64,000 nt of DNA from assembly GCF_900215215.1 (NCBI RefSeq), contig NZ_OBDR01000005.1, positions 1-64,000 of the forward strand, read 5' to 3'. Positions within the stretch are counted from its first letter, which is position 1. Each line of letters begins with the position of its first letter. The stretch is from Methanohalophilus euhalobius. GTDB lineage: Archaea; Halobacteriota; Methanosarcinia; Methanosarcinales; Methanosarcinaceae. Shown piece by piece: positions 47,785-56,835 of the stretch. The notes below the pieces were generated by a model. It was not told where the DNA came from and searched no databases. It saw only the letters and a program-made list of their open reading frames with translations. The translations under genes and the position numbers were made by a program.

Positions 47785-49416
47785 TTAAAGATATTTTACC
47801 ATATAAGGGCCTTCCAGAACATAACCCAGTTTCCGGTAATATTCACGTACACCAATACCGCTGATAATACTGAGTTTTTCAAAACCGGCATCTTTTGCCA
47901 TTTTCTCAGCCTCAGAAATCAACCTGAGACCATAACCCCTGTGTTGCCAGTCGTGATCCTTTGCAGATCCACCCACGACAACCATTGAACCATAAACATG
48001 TAATTCCCGTACAAGAGCCGAATTATCAAGTTCAGGCCGATGTGGATTGTTCGGAAACCTCAACCTCAAAAATCCAATCAAGATGTCCTGACTGACATCC
48101 TCGAACGATAGGAAATGTTCCTCCCCTCCACAGGAAGAGTAGGATTGCACCATAAATTCAATATCTTCTATTGAAGGTGGCCTTTCTTTCAGGATATTAT
48201 GACCAACTTCCCTGCAACGTATACAACTGCATTTGCCACCTTTTTGCAGAAGTCGCTGGCCTGCAAGCTGGCGAATATTACTCTTTTTCACACCGGCCAA
48301 TATCTGCTGTGCAGGAATATCCCGCTGGATACGTTGCAGCCGCACCCACCTGGGGAGCATTGCTTTTATGTCAGCAAGCAGTTCCACAGCTTCTTCATCA
48401 TAGAGGGGATCGTACTTGCCTGCCCTCCACATTTTTTCAAGCTCTGTACCTTCGGTTACAAGAGTGGGATAGATCTTCAGGAAATCCGGCATGAAACGTG
48501 AATCACTGAACAGTTTTTTAAATCCCCGCAGGTCCCGCTCATTATCCGAACCCGGAAGACGGGGCATTATATGGAAACCTACTTTCAGGCCACTATCGCG
48601 TAATACGCGATTTGCCTCAGCGGTGTCGGCAACTGTATGGCCCCGACGCATCCTTGAAAGTACAAAATCGTATACACTTTGCACCCCGATTTCTACTTTT
48701 GTAGCACCAAAATCCAGAAGCCGGTCTACCTCCACAGGAGATGTCCAGTCGGGACGTGTCTCATAGGTTATACCTATGTTGCGAACCGCAGAACTTTCAT
48801 TGGTCTCCTGTACATCTTCGATAGGAATATAGCCGTAAACATTATGGACACTATCCCGCCATTGATGCCCCTTAAAATCATTCATCGCCTCAAGACAACG
48901 TTTGGTGAACCATTCCTGGTAATCCATATTACGGGATGTAAATGTACCTCCCATGACTATAAGTTCTGCCTTATCGACTTCGTGCCCGATTTCCTGCAAC
49001 TGTTTCAGGCGTGCGTGCACTATCCTGTAGGGGTCATACTCATACTGTATACCCCGCATGGCGGCGGGCTCCCTTCCCATATAACTCTGAGGAGACTCAA
49101 AAGCAGATGCAGGCCCGCCGGGGCAGGGCACACATACACCGTGAGGACAGGGTGCAGGAGATGTCATAACCGCAATAACCGCCACACCGGATATTGTCCT
49201 TACAGGTTTACGCCGCAGCCGGCTGCGCACATATTCCTTTTCACTATCAGAAGCAGCGGCTATGACATCGGAATTACGAGGAAGAGTTGACAGCCCATAT
49301 TGCCTGCTTATGTTCAATTTTTCCCTGTTGAATTGCACTTTATCCAATGTTAAATCTTCAAGAACCAGCTCAACAAGTTTCCTGCAGGCTTTAGCAAAAT
49401 CACTCTCATCAGACAT
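47785..49416 (-). CDS. elp3: Elp3-type tRNA uridine-34 acetyltransferase (radical SAM / GNAT)
   Basis: A 543-residue enzyme that adds the carboxymethyl precursor at U34 of tRNA. The radical SAM cluster Cys are in CPHGVCVPCPGGP; the GNAT domain occupies the C-terminus (VVGGSAKDHDWQHRGYGLRLISEAEKMAKDAGFEKLSIISGIGVREYYRKLGY). ATG 49416 is chosen (GGAGAT upstream, overlapping the RFC stop); the frame is open upstream but extends into the RFC gene. Last in a secF-secD-rfc-elp3 operon. Confidence 0.95.
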   Translation of the reverse strand: MSDESDFAKACRKLVELVLEDLTLDKVQFNREKLNISRQYGLSTLPRNSDVIAAASDSEKEYVRSRLRRKPVRTISGVAVIAVMTSPAPCPHGVCVPCPGGPASAFESPQSYMGREPAAMRGIQYEYDPYRIVHARLKQLQEIGHEVDKAELIVMGGTFTSRNMDYQEWFTKRCLEAMNDFKGHQWRDSVHNVYGYIPIEDVQETNESSAVRNIGITYETRPDWTSPVEVDRLLDFGATKVEIGVQSVYDFVLSRMRRGHTVADTAEANRVLRDSGLKVGFHIMPRLPGSDNERDLRGFKKLFSDSRFMPDFLKIYPTLVTEGTELEKMWRAGKYDPLYDEEAVELLADIKAMLPRWVRLQRIQRDIPAQQILAGVKKSNIRQLAGQRLLQKGGKCSCIRCREVGHNILKERPPSIEDIEFMVQSYSSCGGEEHFLSFEDVSQDILIGFLRLRFPNNPHRPELDNSALVRELHVYGSMVVVGGSAKDHDWQHRGYGLRLISEAEKMAKDAGFEKLSIISGIGVREYYRKLGYVLEGPYMVKYL

Positions 49417-50440
49417 TGGCCATCTCCGTGACCAGTCGTTCAAGATGTATCCTGTCGTTAGCGGCACTCCTGACATTCAGGTCAGCATCGGCAATCTTCA
49501 ACAGGACCCGGGCAAGGATTGCGGGAGATTCACCGGTATCATTCACAATCCGATATAAATGCCTGACAATTTCCACCCCTGACATACCGTCTTCAATAAG
49601 CATTTTATCAATCGCTTTACGTGCCAGGGGAAAATCCGCAGCTGAGATGGCTTCCTGAAGGGAAGAAACACCCGCAGGTACATCTTCCATTACTACCTCA
49701 AAGATTATGTCTGCAGATAGTTTTTCGCCGGCATGTTGAAGAGCTGCAGACTGGAGAAGCCGCAGAGCACAGTCCACGTTGCCCTTACAATGACGCGCAA
49801 GACTTACGAGAGCTTCTGGTTCATAAGCAAGACCCTCCCTATCAGCAACATCACCAAGGAAACCTACAAGTTCTTCATCCGACACGTAGGTGAAAAATAA
49901 TTGCAGACCACGGGAGCGCAGAGGGGAGATCAGTCTTGAGGGTTGGGTTGTGGAAAAGATGAACCTGCAGGTGCGACTGTAGCGTTCCATAATCCGGCGC
50001 AAAGCATGCTGGGCGCTTTCATTGAGGGATTCCGCACTATCGACAAAGATTATCTTATAATCTGCATCAATTGAGCCCATACTTGCATATTCATTTACCA
50101 GGTCCTTAAATATTGAAATTACACTTGACCTGATCTTTTTGGGATCATCCGTACCCAGAAAACGCACAAAACGTTTGTCCCTTACAAGATAACGTTTCCC
50201 CTGATCGAAAAAATCTGAGGCATTGAAATAGGTGAAGTTGTGCTCAAAGTTATCACCATAAATGCCTCTTGCAAGAGCAAATACAGCAGATGCTTTTCCA
50301 CTTCCTGCAGGACCGTGGACTACAAGGTGTGGCAATTTCCCGGAAGATACCAGATGTTGCATTATCGATATTGCCTTCTCATTGCCTACAAAATCACCCA
50401 GGTACTGTGGCCTGTATTTCAATATCCAGAGACCTTTCAT
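49409..50440 (-). CDS. Replication factor C small subunit-like protein, degenerate ATPase
   Basis: A 343-residue clamp-loader subunit. RFC-like order: KYRPQYLGDFVGNEKAI, Walker A GPAGSGKAS (43-51, where GKT/GKS is usual), Walker B IIFVDSAE (VD at 133-134 but Ser135 replaces the catalytic Glu), and SRG (176-178) where active subunits have the SRC motif. These changes suggest a structural, weakly or non-hydrolysing subunit, comparable to the second small subunit of Methanosarcina RFC. It is coupled to secD and elp3. Confidence 0.85.
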   Translation of the reverse strand: MKGLWILKYRPQYLGDFVGNEKAISIMQHLVSSGKLPHLVVHGPAGSGKASAVFALARGIYGDNFEHNFTYFNASDFFDQGKRYLVRDKRFVRFLGTDDPKKIRSSVISIFKDLVNEYASMGSIDADYKIIFVDSAESLNESAQHALRRIMERYSRTCRFIFSTTQPSRLISPLRSRGLQLFFTYVSDEELVGFLGDVADREGLAYEPEALVSLARHCKGNVDCALRLLQSAALQHAGEKLSADIIFEVVMEDVPAGVSSLQEAISAADFPLARKAIDKMLIEDGMSGVEIVRHLYRIVNDTGESPAILARVLLKIADADLNVRSAANDRIHLERLVTEMANV

Positions 50441-52128
50441 TGCTTCTCTCCTTTTTCCTGAAGCACTTCCTTTATCACCTTACCGTATACCGGACGGGCA
50501 ATAAGTACACCAATCAATACACCGACAATGGTAGTTATGGCGAAACCTTTCAGGGCCCCAAAGCCCATGACAACCAGGGGCGACATTGCAATGATCGTGG
50601 TTGCAGCGGCTGCAAAGATTATGCTGAAAGCCCGGGCAATTCTCGAAAGGTAAACCTTTGTCGGTGGTAATTTGCCCTCATAGAGTACCTCGTCGGTAAT
50701 TATCACAAGGTGATCGATACCCGTACCTATCACTGCTATTATACCGGCAATGCTTGGAAGGTCAAGTTGCCACCCTACAGCTGCAGCAAACCCGAGGATC
50801 ATGAGTACTTCACTAACAGAAGTTGCCACCATCGGCACAAGAATCTGTTTTTTACCATAACGTCTGTAGACCACACCGGCAACTGCAAGCATTGAAAGCA
50901 ATCCTGCAAGCACTGCCTGTTTCTTGAACTGGTCTCCCAGTGAAGCATCGACCTGTCCGGAACCTACGAGCTCCACATTGACCGGCAGGGCTCCTGCACG
51001 CAGGTGTATCTGGAGTTGCTCGGCCTGTGCCTTACTTTCATTATCTGCACCTGTGGAAGCTTCCCAGGAATAAATTGGGTTCGTCCTTATACGGGATGCA
51101 GCTGAAGGGCTTAGCGGAGCACCATATACTTCCTTATCATCAAGATACATGTAAAGCCAGTGAGAATTGGGATCGTTTACTGCACCTGTCTCTATTGCAG
51201 CTTCTTGGAGAGCGTTTGCCCCATCAAGGGTCAGCTTAAATGGAGTGTACCACTGTCCATCATGACGTGAGGGGACACCGACACTGGAAATATCGTCACC
51301 GTAGAGCACATGTTTGGTATTGTTGCCTTCGGTTTGTATCCGTATTTCAAATTTACCAGGTTTTTGGGCAATCTCCTTGGCAGTTGTAAGATCGATACCT
51401 GCAAAGTCCATCAGTATGTATTCATCACCCACCGTACGTACCGGTATATCCTTCAGACCAAGGGCATTGAGTTTTTCACTGAGGATCTCTTTAGTAAGGT
51501 CCCGTGTCTCTGTGCGCACACCCTTCCGATAGAGTTTGTCACCGTTTTCATCGGTCAGCAGAGAACCGCCAACATCAGCCAATAAATTTTCAACAGTTTC
51601 CTGTTCTGCTTTGGTCCTGATTTCATATTCCACACCGCCGGGAACTGCATAGGGAATTACCTCGGCATTGAGTTCCTCGGAGAGATATGTGGCTATCAGT
51701 TGTTGTTCTGTTGTGTAAAGAGTGATCTCTGAAAGATTGCCTTCTCTACTTACTGAAGAATCACTCAGACCCAGTTGATTTAGCTGGGATTGGGTCACTG
51801 AAGCTTGTGTTTTTAGGGAGATGGTGATTGTGGATTGCCCTTCAGAGGGTGGTATGACATTCACGACTTCAACCGGAGAGCCAACAATATTTTCGACAAG
51901 AGCACTTGCAGTCATTCCAGAGTCTACATTGGCCTGTATTACAGCACCCTGCAGGCTTACCTGTAACCAGGAACCCCCTTCAAGATCAAGTCCATAATCG
52001 AGGTTGGTATCAAAACCTTCATCTGCCGAATACCAGGGCTGGATTGCAACAAGAGAAAGCAGAATGGCTATTATGAATATACGTACACGCCAGTCACTCA
52101 ACAGCCCCTTTGGTTTTTCTTCGCTCAT
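50437..52128 (-). CDS. secD: Preprotein translocase subunit SecD
   Basis: A 563-residue membrane protein with an N-terminal helix, a large extracytoplasmic domain starting LDYGLDLEGGSW (SecD motif), and a C-terminal five-helix bundle (LAGLLSMLAVAGVVYRR, GTGIDHLVIITDEVLYE, IARAFSIIFAAAATTIIAMSPLVVMGFGALKGFAITTIVGVLIG). With SecF it uses ion gradients to pull proteins through SecYE. Overlaps secF by 4 bp. Confidence 0.96.
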   Translation of the reverse strand: MSEEKPKGLLSDWRVRIFIIAILLSLVAIQPWYSADEGFDTNLDYGLDLEGGSWLQVSLQGAVIQANVDSGMTASALVENIVGSPVEVVNVIPPSEGQSTITISLKTQASVTQSQLNQLGLSDSSVSREGNLSEITLYTTEQQLIATYLSEELNAEVIPYAVPGGVEYEIRTKAEQETVENLLADVGGSLLTDENGDKLYRKGVRTETRDLTKEILSEKLNALGLKDIPVRTVGDEYILMDFAGIDLTTAKEIAQKPGKFEIRIQTEGNNTKHVLYGDDISSVGVPSRHDGQWYTPFKLTLDGANALQEAAIETGAVNDPNSHWLYMYLDDKEVYGAPLSPSAASRIRTNPIYSWEASTGADNESKAQAEQLQIHLRAGALPVNVELVGSGQVDASLGDQFKKQAVLAGLLSMLAVAGVVYRRYGKKQILVPMVATSVSEVLMILGFAAAVGWQLDLPSIAGIIAVIGTGIDHLVIITDEVLYEGKLPPTKVYLSRIARAFSIIFAAAATTIIAMSPLVVMGFGALKGFAITTIVGVLIGVLIARPVYGKVIKEVLQEKGEKQ

Positions 52129-53021
52129 GTCTTCACCCCCTTGGGATTCTTATTCACATACCACCTGAGGATGCCCGTATTCAACAGCCAGGTATTCATC
52201 AGGTCAGCAAGTAGACCGAATATCAGTACAATGGAAATGTCAGATAAGAGGTTTATCTGTGAGACAGTTGAAGTCAGGACATAAGAATATGTGGAAACAA
52301 TATACATAACCACTAGCGCTGCAAGGGTCGTGGTGGTCATCGTAATACCTGTATGCATTGCTAGGGATATTTTTTCATTTGCAGATCCGCGCCGTTTGAG
52401 TACACGGGTTGTGAGTAAGATATCACTGTCAACAGAGTAACCAATAAGCATCAATAAAGCTGCAACTGTACCAAGGGATAGTTCAATTCCTGTGATATTC
52501 ATGAATGCAGCGGCTATGCTGATATCGGAAAGTGCAGAAAGGACCACTGCTACGGAGGGTATGGTGCTGCGGAAGATAAGGAAAACTACTATTGCCATGC
52601 CTATAAAGGACAGAACTACAGCCTGGAGAGCCTGTACCTGCAAATCCTTGCCGTAGACAGCTCCTACCTGCCGGATCTCTACGGATGAATACGCAGATGT
52701 TATTTTCTTTTCAAGTTCCAGCTGTTCGTCATTGTCCATAGGCCCAAACTGGAGTACTGCCCTTTGTCCGGTTTTACGTACATCGGCCAGAGAATATCCT
52801 GAATAATCGACCTCCAGTTTTTCTATCGGGTCGTCTGTCTGGAAGGAAATCATTGTTCCGCCCTTAAATTCCATACCCAGGTTCACAGGGGACCCGGATG
52901 TGGAATACACAAATACCATAATCAGTAAGGCTATTGCAAACACCGCAAGAGGTATAGTTACAAGTTGCCTCTCATTATGGTTTTTAATGAAGTTTTCAAG
53001 TTTATCAATAAACAGCGCCAT
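52125..53021 (-). CDS. secF: Preprotein translocase subunit SecF
   Basis: A 298-residue six-helix protein. GMEFKGGTMISF is the SecF signature after helix 1; LIGYSVDSDILLTTRVLKRRGSA and the following helices complete the RND-like bundle. First gene of the operon; the divergent promoter region lies between 53021 and 53197. Confidence 0.96.
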   Translation of the reverse strand: MALFIDKLENFIKNHNERQLVTIPLAVFAIALLIMVFVYSTSGSPVNLGMEFKGGTMISFQTDDPIEKLEVDYSGYSLADVRKTGQRAVLQFGPMDNDEQLELEKKITSAYSSVEIRQVGAVYGKDLQVQALQAVVLSFIGMAIVVFLIFRSTIPSVAVVLSALSDISIAAAFMNITGIELSLGTVAALLMLIGYSVDSDILLTTRVLKRRGSANEKISLAMHTGITMTTTTLAALVVMYIVSTYSYVLTSTVSQINLLSDISIVLIFGLLADLMNTWLLNTGILRWYVNKNPKGVKT

Positions 53022-53196
53022 AAATTGTATGCTCCGATAACATAGACTCAGAAGTCAAATTACACTTTTCCATACTATGAAGTAATATATACTATTTTCT
53101 TGTGTTATTGCTTTTTGGTGAATTTTCTCAAGGCCAGATTTCTGGAAAAGAGCTATACATAACTAATATATACTGCCGACAACCCATTTTACAGGC

Positions 53197-53667
53197 ATGC
53201 CATACAGACCATCTGTTGACGAATACTTTCTTGAGATCGCTACCGTAATAGCCAAAAGATCCACATGCCTTCGCAACCGGGTGGGAGCGGTTATCGTGCG
53301 GGATAAACAAATCCTTTCCACAGGTTACAACGGAGCCCCAAGTAATATGGAACACTGCCTGGATATCGGATGTATCCGGCAAAAAAACAATATCGAATCA
53401 GGAACACGTCATGAGAAATGCCGGGCAGTGCATGCCGAACAGAATGCCATAATCCAGGCAGCACTGCACGGAGCTGGAATCGAAGGGGCAACCCTCTACT
53501 GTACACACCAACCCTGCATCCTGTGTACCAAAATGATAATCAATGCCCGGATAAAACGGGTGGTTTACCTGACATCATATCCGGATACTGATGCCCTGGA
53601 TTTCTTTAATGATGCAGGAGTGGAGATAATAAACCTGCCAGTATCAAGACTCCTGGAAGATGCGTAA
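53197..53667 (+). CDS. dCMP deaminase-like cytidine deaminase (ComEB family)
   Basis: A 156-residue zinc deaminase. The zinc motif is HAEQNAIIQAAL with PCILCTKMIINA; the N-terminus RPSVDEYFLEIATVIAKRSTCLRNRVGAVIV is of the ComEB/dCMP deaminase type. TATA-like TAATATATACT (53163-53173) is about 25 bp before the ATG, so the mRNA is close to leaderless. The last 24 bp overlap the convergent cofE coding end. Confidence 0.93.
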   Translation: MPYRPSVDEYFLEIATVIAKRSTCLRNRVGAVIVRDKQILSTGYNGAPSNMEHCLDIGCIRQKNNIESGTRHEKCRAVHAEQNAIIQAALHGAGIEGATLYCTHQPCILCTKMIINARIKRVVYLTSYPDTDALDFFNDAGVEIINLPVSRLLEDA

Positions 53668-54399
53668 GGCCTTCTTTATAATATCCATGTTGTCCGGCCG
53701 GTAAAGCTGGCGGGCAGATGTTTTTTCCTCGGTAAACAGGGGTATGCCCCGTACAACAACTACCGGATTACCTCCACTCCCTTCTCCCATCAGCAGGTTT
53801 GCAGCAGCTGCCACTTCATCGGCAACCGCCTCCTCACTGATCTGCATTTCATAACCGAAAAGGTCCTTTGTACCTCTCCAGTAATAAATGGGTGTAGCAT
53901 GATACAGCCCTATTGCAACACCTGTCTGACCCAGTCTGAAAGCCCTGCCATTGGTGTCAGTTACCACAACAGCAACCCTGCAACCTGTAATCTCTTCAAC
54001 TCTCTCTCCTATACTTCTGGCACTGGCATCCGCATCCCGGGGGAGATCGGCAAGTAAATCGTTCTCGACATTGGAATCATCCACTCCCGCATTGATACAT
54101 ACATGTGCCCTGTCGGATTGCACAAGCATTACAGGAGATTCGACAAAACACTCACTGCACCTGTCCAGTACCGCCTCTACAAGCCGTGGGTCTTTATCGT
54201 CCTTTTTGCCAATCCCGATTGCCCGATCAGAGGGCGTAATGTCGTCAAGGGAAAACAGTTCATTTTCGGCTTTTGCAATGATGGTAGAAGCAATAACCAG
54301 CACATCGCCATCTTCCAGAGCGGCACGCTCACATATCATAGCCGCAATGTCGTCACCGGGTTTTACAAGGGGTATATCATCAACAGTAAAGGCTTCCAT
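53644..54399 (-). CDS. cofE: Coenzyme F420-0:L-glutamate ligase
   Basis: A 251-residue ligase adding glutamates to F420-0 with GTP. Motifs: VKPGDDIAAMICE, VLVIASTIIAKAENELFSLDDI and VVVTDTNGRAFRLGQTGVAIG, all typical CofE. Start ATG 54399 or GTG 54405; GAGG/GGTGA lies very close. It shares 24 coding bases with the convergent deaminase. IS-derived sequence begins about 40 bp upstream. Confidence 0.93.
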   Translation of the reverse strand: MEAFTVDDIPLVKPGDDIAAMICERAALEDGDVLVIASTIIAKAENELFSLDDITPSDRAIGIGKKDDKDPRLVEAVLDRCSECFVESPVMLVQSDRAHVCINAGVDDSNVENDLLADLPRDADASARSIGERVEEITGCRVAVVVTDTNGRAFRLGQTGVAIGLYHATPIYYWRGTKDLFGYEMQISEEAVADEVAAAANLLMGEGSGGNPVVVVRGIPLFTEEKTSARQLYRPDNMDIIKKALRIFQES

Positions 54400-54437
54400 C
54401 CTCACCTTTTTTCAACTCCACAGAAAAATACAGCAGC

Positions 54438-54874
54438 TCATGAACGTCGGGAGTGCAGAGGGTCGTGGAAACCCATGACTTTAGTCGTGGGAGGAAACGT
54501 ACCCTCGCCGCCCTTTTCACCTCTTATACTTTTTATTGTTTTTAAATATGAAATGAAATAAATACTATCAGCCCCTATATTATGTTGAGGAACAAACTGT
54601 CCTGATACCCCTTGTGGGAAAGGCACAATCCGACAGGAAGTAAACGGTTGAAGTTCAGGGTAACAGTTTGAACACATTGCTCTTTCGGGCAAGGTGGTTG
54701 GTAACAACCCCGTGGAAACGACATTTGAAGCGTCTCGATTGAGTAGGCTGCCACTTTCGTAAGAAAGTCTAACCCGTTGTCCGGGCAGTGTCAACCAGTC
54801 ATATGCGAAATGAATGTTACTTGTTAACATGATGATTTACCTGCAAGCCCTCTACTTTAGTCGTGGGTAGTTGA
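54438..54874 (+). mobile_element. Scars of IS200/IS605-family (IS1341-type) elements
   Basis: Two copies of ACTTTAGTCGTGGG lie in the same orientation (54478-54491 and 54854-54867). The first completes a hairpin CCCATGAC-TTTA-GTCGTGGG (54472-54491) followed by AGGAAACG; the second continues TAGTTGAC. Both resemble right ends of IS605-type elements with omega-RNA 3' hairpins. No tnpA or tnpB is present; one short frame before the second end (GNNPVETTFEASRLSRLPLS) may be a TnpB C-terminus, which is weak evidence. A minus-strand open frame across it looks antisense. Confidence 0.55.
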
Positions 54875-54903
54875 CAAATAATACTAGCCCTATATATTGA
54901 CCT

Positions 54904-54966
54904 GCGGCGATGATGAGAGTTACCCCCACTGAGCAAAGTATGAGGACAGAACTTAGCTGATGCCGC
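54904..54966 (+). ncRNA. Probable box C/D guide sRNA
   Basis: All four boxes are in order within 63 nt: C box ATGATGA (54910-54916), D' CTGA (54929-54932), C' ATGAGGA (54940-54946, one change), D CTGA (54957-54960). A terminal stem of GCGGC (54904-54908) with GCCGC (54962-54966), plus one G-U, closes it. The first guide is 12 nt, the usual spacing, the second 10 nt. Such RNAs direct 2'-O-methylation of rRNA or tRNA. I could not assign a target. An AT-rich element (AAATAATA, 54875-54882) could be its promoter. Confidence 0.6.
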
Positions 54967-54967
54967 A

Positions 54968-55000
54968 AAAAATGAAACCTCCCTGCAACCTGCAGAGAGG
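54968..55000 (-). terminator. Terminator after hsp20
   Basis: On the minus strand, CCTCTCTGCA (54991-55000) pairs with TGCAGGGAGG (54978-54987) with one mismatch, followed by a T-rich tract (complement of 54968-54977). It is just downstream of the hsp20 stop. Confidence 0.65.
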
Positions 55001-55020
55001 TAATATCACATTTAGCTAAT

Positions 55021-55485
55021 TTATTCGATTGGGATCTTCGGCTTTTCAGCTTCTTTGGTTTTTGGTAATGTGACTGTCAGCACCCCTTCCTCAAGTTTGG
55101 CCGTGGCGCCTTCCTCAGTCACAGAAGCCGGCAAAGAGACAGCCCTGGAGAAACTTGAATAACTGCGCTCTTTCTGGAAATAACCTTCTTCCTCCTTCTC
55201 TTCTTCCTTCTTGCACGTTGCACTGATCTCAATCATGCCCTCGGATACACTGATGTCCACATCCTTCTTATCGACTCCAGGAAGATCTGTGGTGACAACT
55301 ACTGAATCATCCTTTTCCTGGACATCCACAAGGGGAGCCAGAGTTTCGCCCCCTTTCCACTGTACCGAAGGTAAGAATTCCCTGAAAAGGTCGTTTAGGT
55401 AATCCTGCGTCTGTTTTATCTCATCGAATGGATCCCATCTGCTTACTGAAGGTGAATTTTCCCTGCGTATTAATCCTCTTTTCAT
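55021..55485 (-). CDS. Small heat-shock protein, Hsp20/alpha-crystallin family
   Basis: A 154-residue holdase. The alpha-crystallin domain runs from about 50 to 140 (LVDVQEKDDSVVVTTDLPGVDKKDVDISVSEGMIEISAT; LPASVTEEGATAKLEEGVLTVTLPK) and the C-terminal anchor motif is PKIPIE (IPI form of IxI/V). A charged insert EEEKEEEGYF lies in the loop. Terminator downstream; an 8-bp inverted repeat lies in the leader. Confidence 0.95.
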   Translation of the reverse strand: MKRGLIRRENSPSVSRWDPFDEIKQTQDYLNDLFREFLPSVQWKGGETLAPLVDVQEKDDSVVVTTDLPGVDKKDVDISVSEGMIEISATCKKEEEKEEEGYFQKERSYSSFSRAVSLPASVTEEGATAKLEEGVLTVTLPKTKEAEKPKIPIE

Positions 55486-55497
55486 ATTATACCACTC

Positions 55498-55523
55498 CTG
55501 TTATTCCTGTTTTGAAATAACAG
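55498..55523 (-). promoter_or_regulatory. Inverted repeat upstream of hsp20
   Basis: CTGTTATT (55498-55505) and AATAACAG (55516-55523) are exact reverse complements around 10 nt, 13-38 bp before the hsp20 ATG. The location suits a heat-shock repressor or leader hairpin. Confidence 0.45.
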
Positions 55524-55565
55524 ACATAATATGTGCATGTACTTCTATAAGAAGATTGCGGTTGC

Positions 55566-56750
55566 TCAAAGGGATAGCATGGTATGTATCAAGTCACAAC
55601 CCCTGACAGTTGAAAGAATACCATCTGCTGCTGCATCTTCTGAGTAGGTTTTGACAATATCAGCATCCTTATTGAAAGATGGATAAATCACAAAGGGTAC
55701 AGGATCGGGCGTATGAGTCCTAACTACAATTGGTGTAGGGTGGTCAGGAAGGACAAGTACGTTACACTCTTCAGACATTTTATCTATTCCTTCAAGGATG
55801 GTACCCACAACTTTGGAATCAAAATCCTCGACTGCCTGTATCTTGGCCTCCAGACTACCCATATGTCCCGCTTCATCCGGAGCTTCCACATGGACAAAAA
55901 CAATGTCATGATCTTTCAGGGATTCAAGAGCATATTCTGCCTTACCTACATAATTTGTATCAAGATATCCGGTAGCTCCGGGAACTTCAATCACGTCCAT
56001 TCCTCCACAGATACCCAGACCCTTGATAAGATCCACTGCAGATATTACAGCTGCTTTTAGTCCGTACATTTCTTCAAAAGAAGGCATCGAAGGAGCATAG
56101 CCCTGACCCCAGAACCATATGGAATTGGCAGGTCTCTTTCCCTCTTCAATGCGTTTTTTATTAACAGGATGCTCGGAAAGAATATCCCAGGATGCCCTTA
56201 TCAATTCTTCCAGTTTTTCTGCTGAATCCCTCATTGGCATGTGATTTGAGGCCGGGTTCTCAATCACATCATGAGGAGGAGTACAGATAGCCTCCACACC
56301 AAATTGGGCAACCATAAGATGGCGATAGCTGATCCCCGGATAAAAATGGACATCTCCACCCAGTTCATCCTCAATTGCCTGCATGAGTTGACTTGCTTCT
56401 TCGGTGGAAATATGACCGCCACTGTGATCCAGTATATTACCATTTTCAATTGTTATCAGGTTACAACGAAAAGCAACATCATTTTTATCCAGCTCAATTC
56501 CCATACTTGCTGCTTCCAAGGGAGCACGTCCCGAATAATGTTTGGCAGGATCATAACCCAGAATGGACATATTAGCCACATCACTACCTGCGGGCATCCC
56601 ATCCGGAACATTGGTAGCCAGCCCGTTTATTCCCTCCAGTGCCATACGGTCCATGTTGGGAATATCCGCAGCTTCTAATACAGTTTTGTCTCCCAGTTCC
56701 CTAATAGGATAATCTGCCATTCCGTCACCGATTAATACAATATGTTTCAT
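55566..56750 (-). CDS. apgM: 2,3-bisphosphoglycerate-independent phosphoglycerate mutase, archaeal
   Basis: A 394-residue alkaline-phosphatase superfamily mutase interconverting 3- and 2-phosphoglycerate. The metal/serine site is [32 protein letters not shown] and [14 protein letters not shown]; the second set is [13 protein letters not shown] and [11 protein letters not shown] 56750 has AGGTGT 5 bp upstream; the frame is open to 56765. Confidence 0.94.
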   Translation of the reverse strand: MKHIVLIGDGMADYPIRELGDKTVLEAADIPNMDRMALEGINGLATNVPDGMPAGSDVANMSILGYDPAKHYSGRAPLEAASMGIELDKNDVAFRCNLITIENGNILDHSGGHISTEEASQLMQAIEDELGGDVHFYPGISYRHLMVAQFGVEAICTPPHDVIENPASNHMPMRDSAEKLEELIRASWDILSEHPVNKKRIEEGKRPANSIWFWGQGYAPSMPSFEEMYGLKAAVISAVDLIKGLGICGGMDVIEVPGATGYLDTNYVGKAEYALESLKDHDIVFVHVEAPDEAGHMGSLEAKIQAVEDFDSKVVGTILEGIDKMSEECNVLVLPDHPTPIVVRTHTPDPVPFVIYPSFNKDADIVKTYSEDAAADGILSTVRGCDLIHTMLSL

Positions 56751-56835
56751 ACAAACACCTGCCATCTTTTTAAATACAAAACTGCCAATTATTCATAAGA
56801 CAATTAAAAATATAATCATACAAGGGTGAGGACTA

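Noticed and set aside
54438-54830. 130-codon minus-strand frame across the IS remnant
   Set aside because: It runs antisense to the IS ends, has no recognisable domain, and its start lies in inserted sequence.
54821-54835. ATGATGA inside the IS remnant as a second sRNA C box
   Set aside because: No matching D box and it lies within the decayed transposon end.
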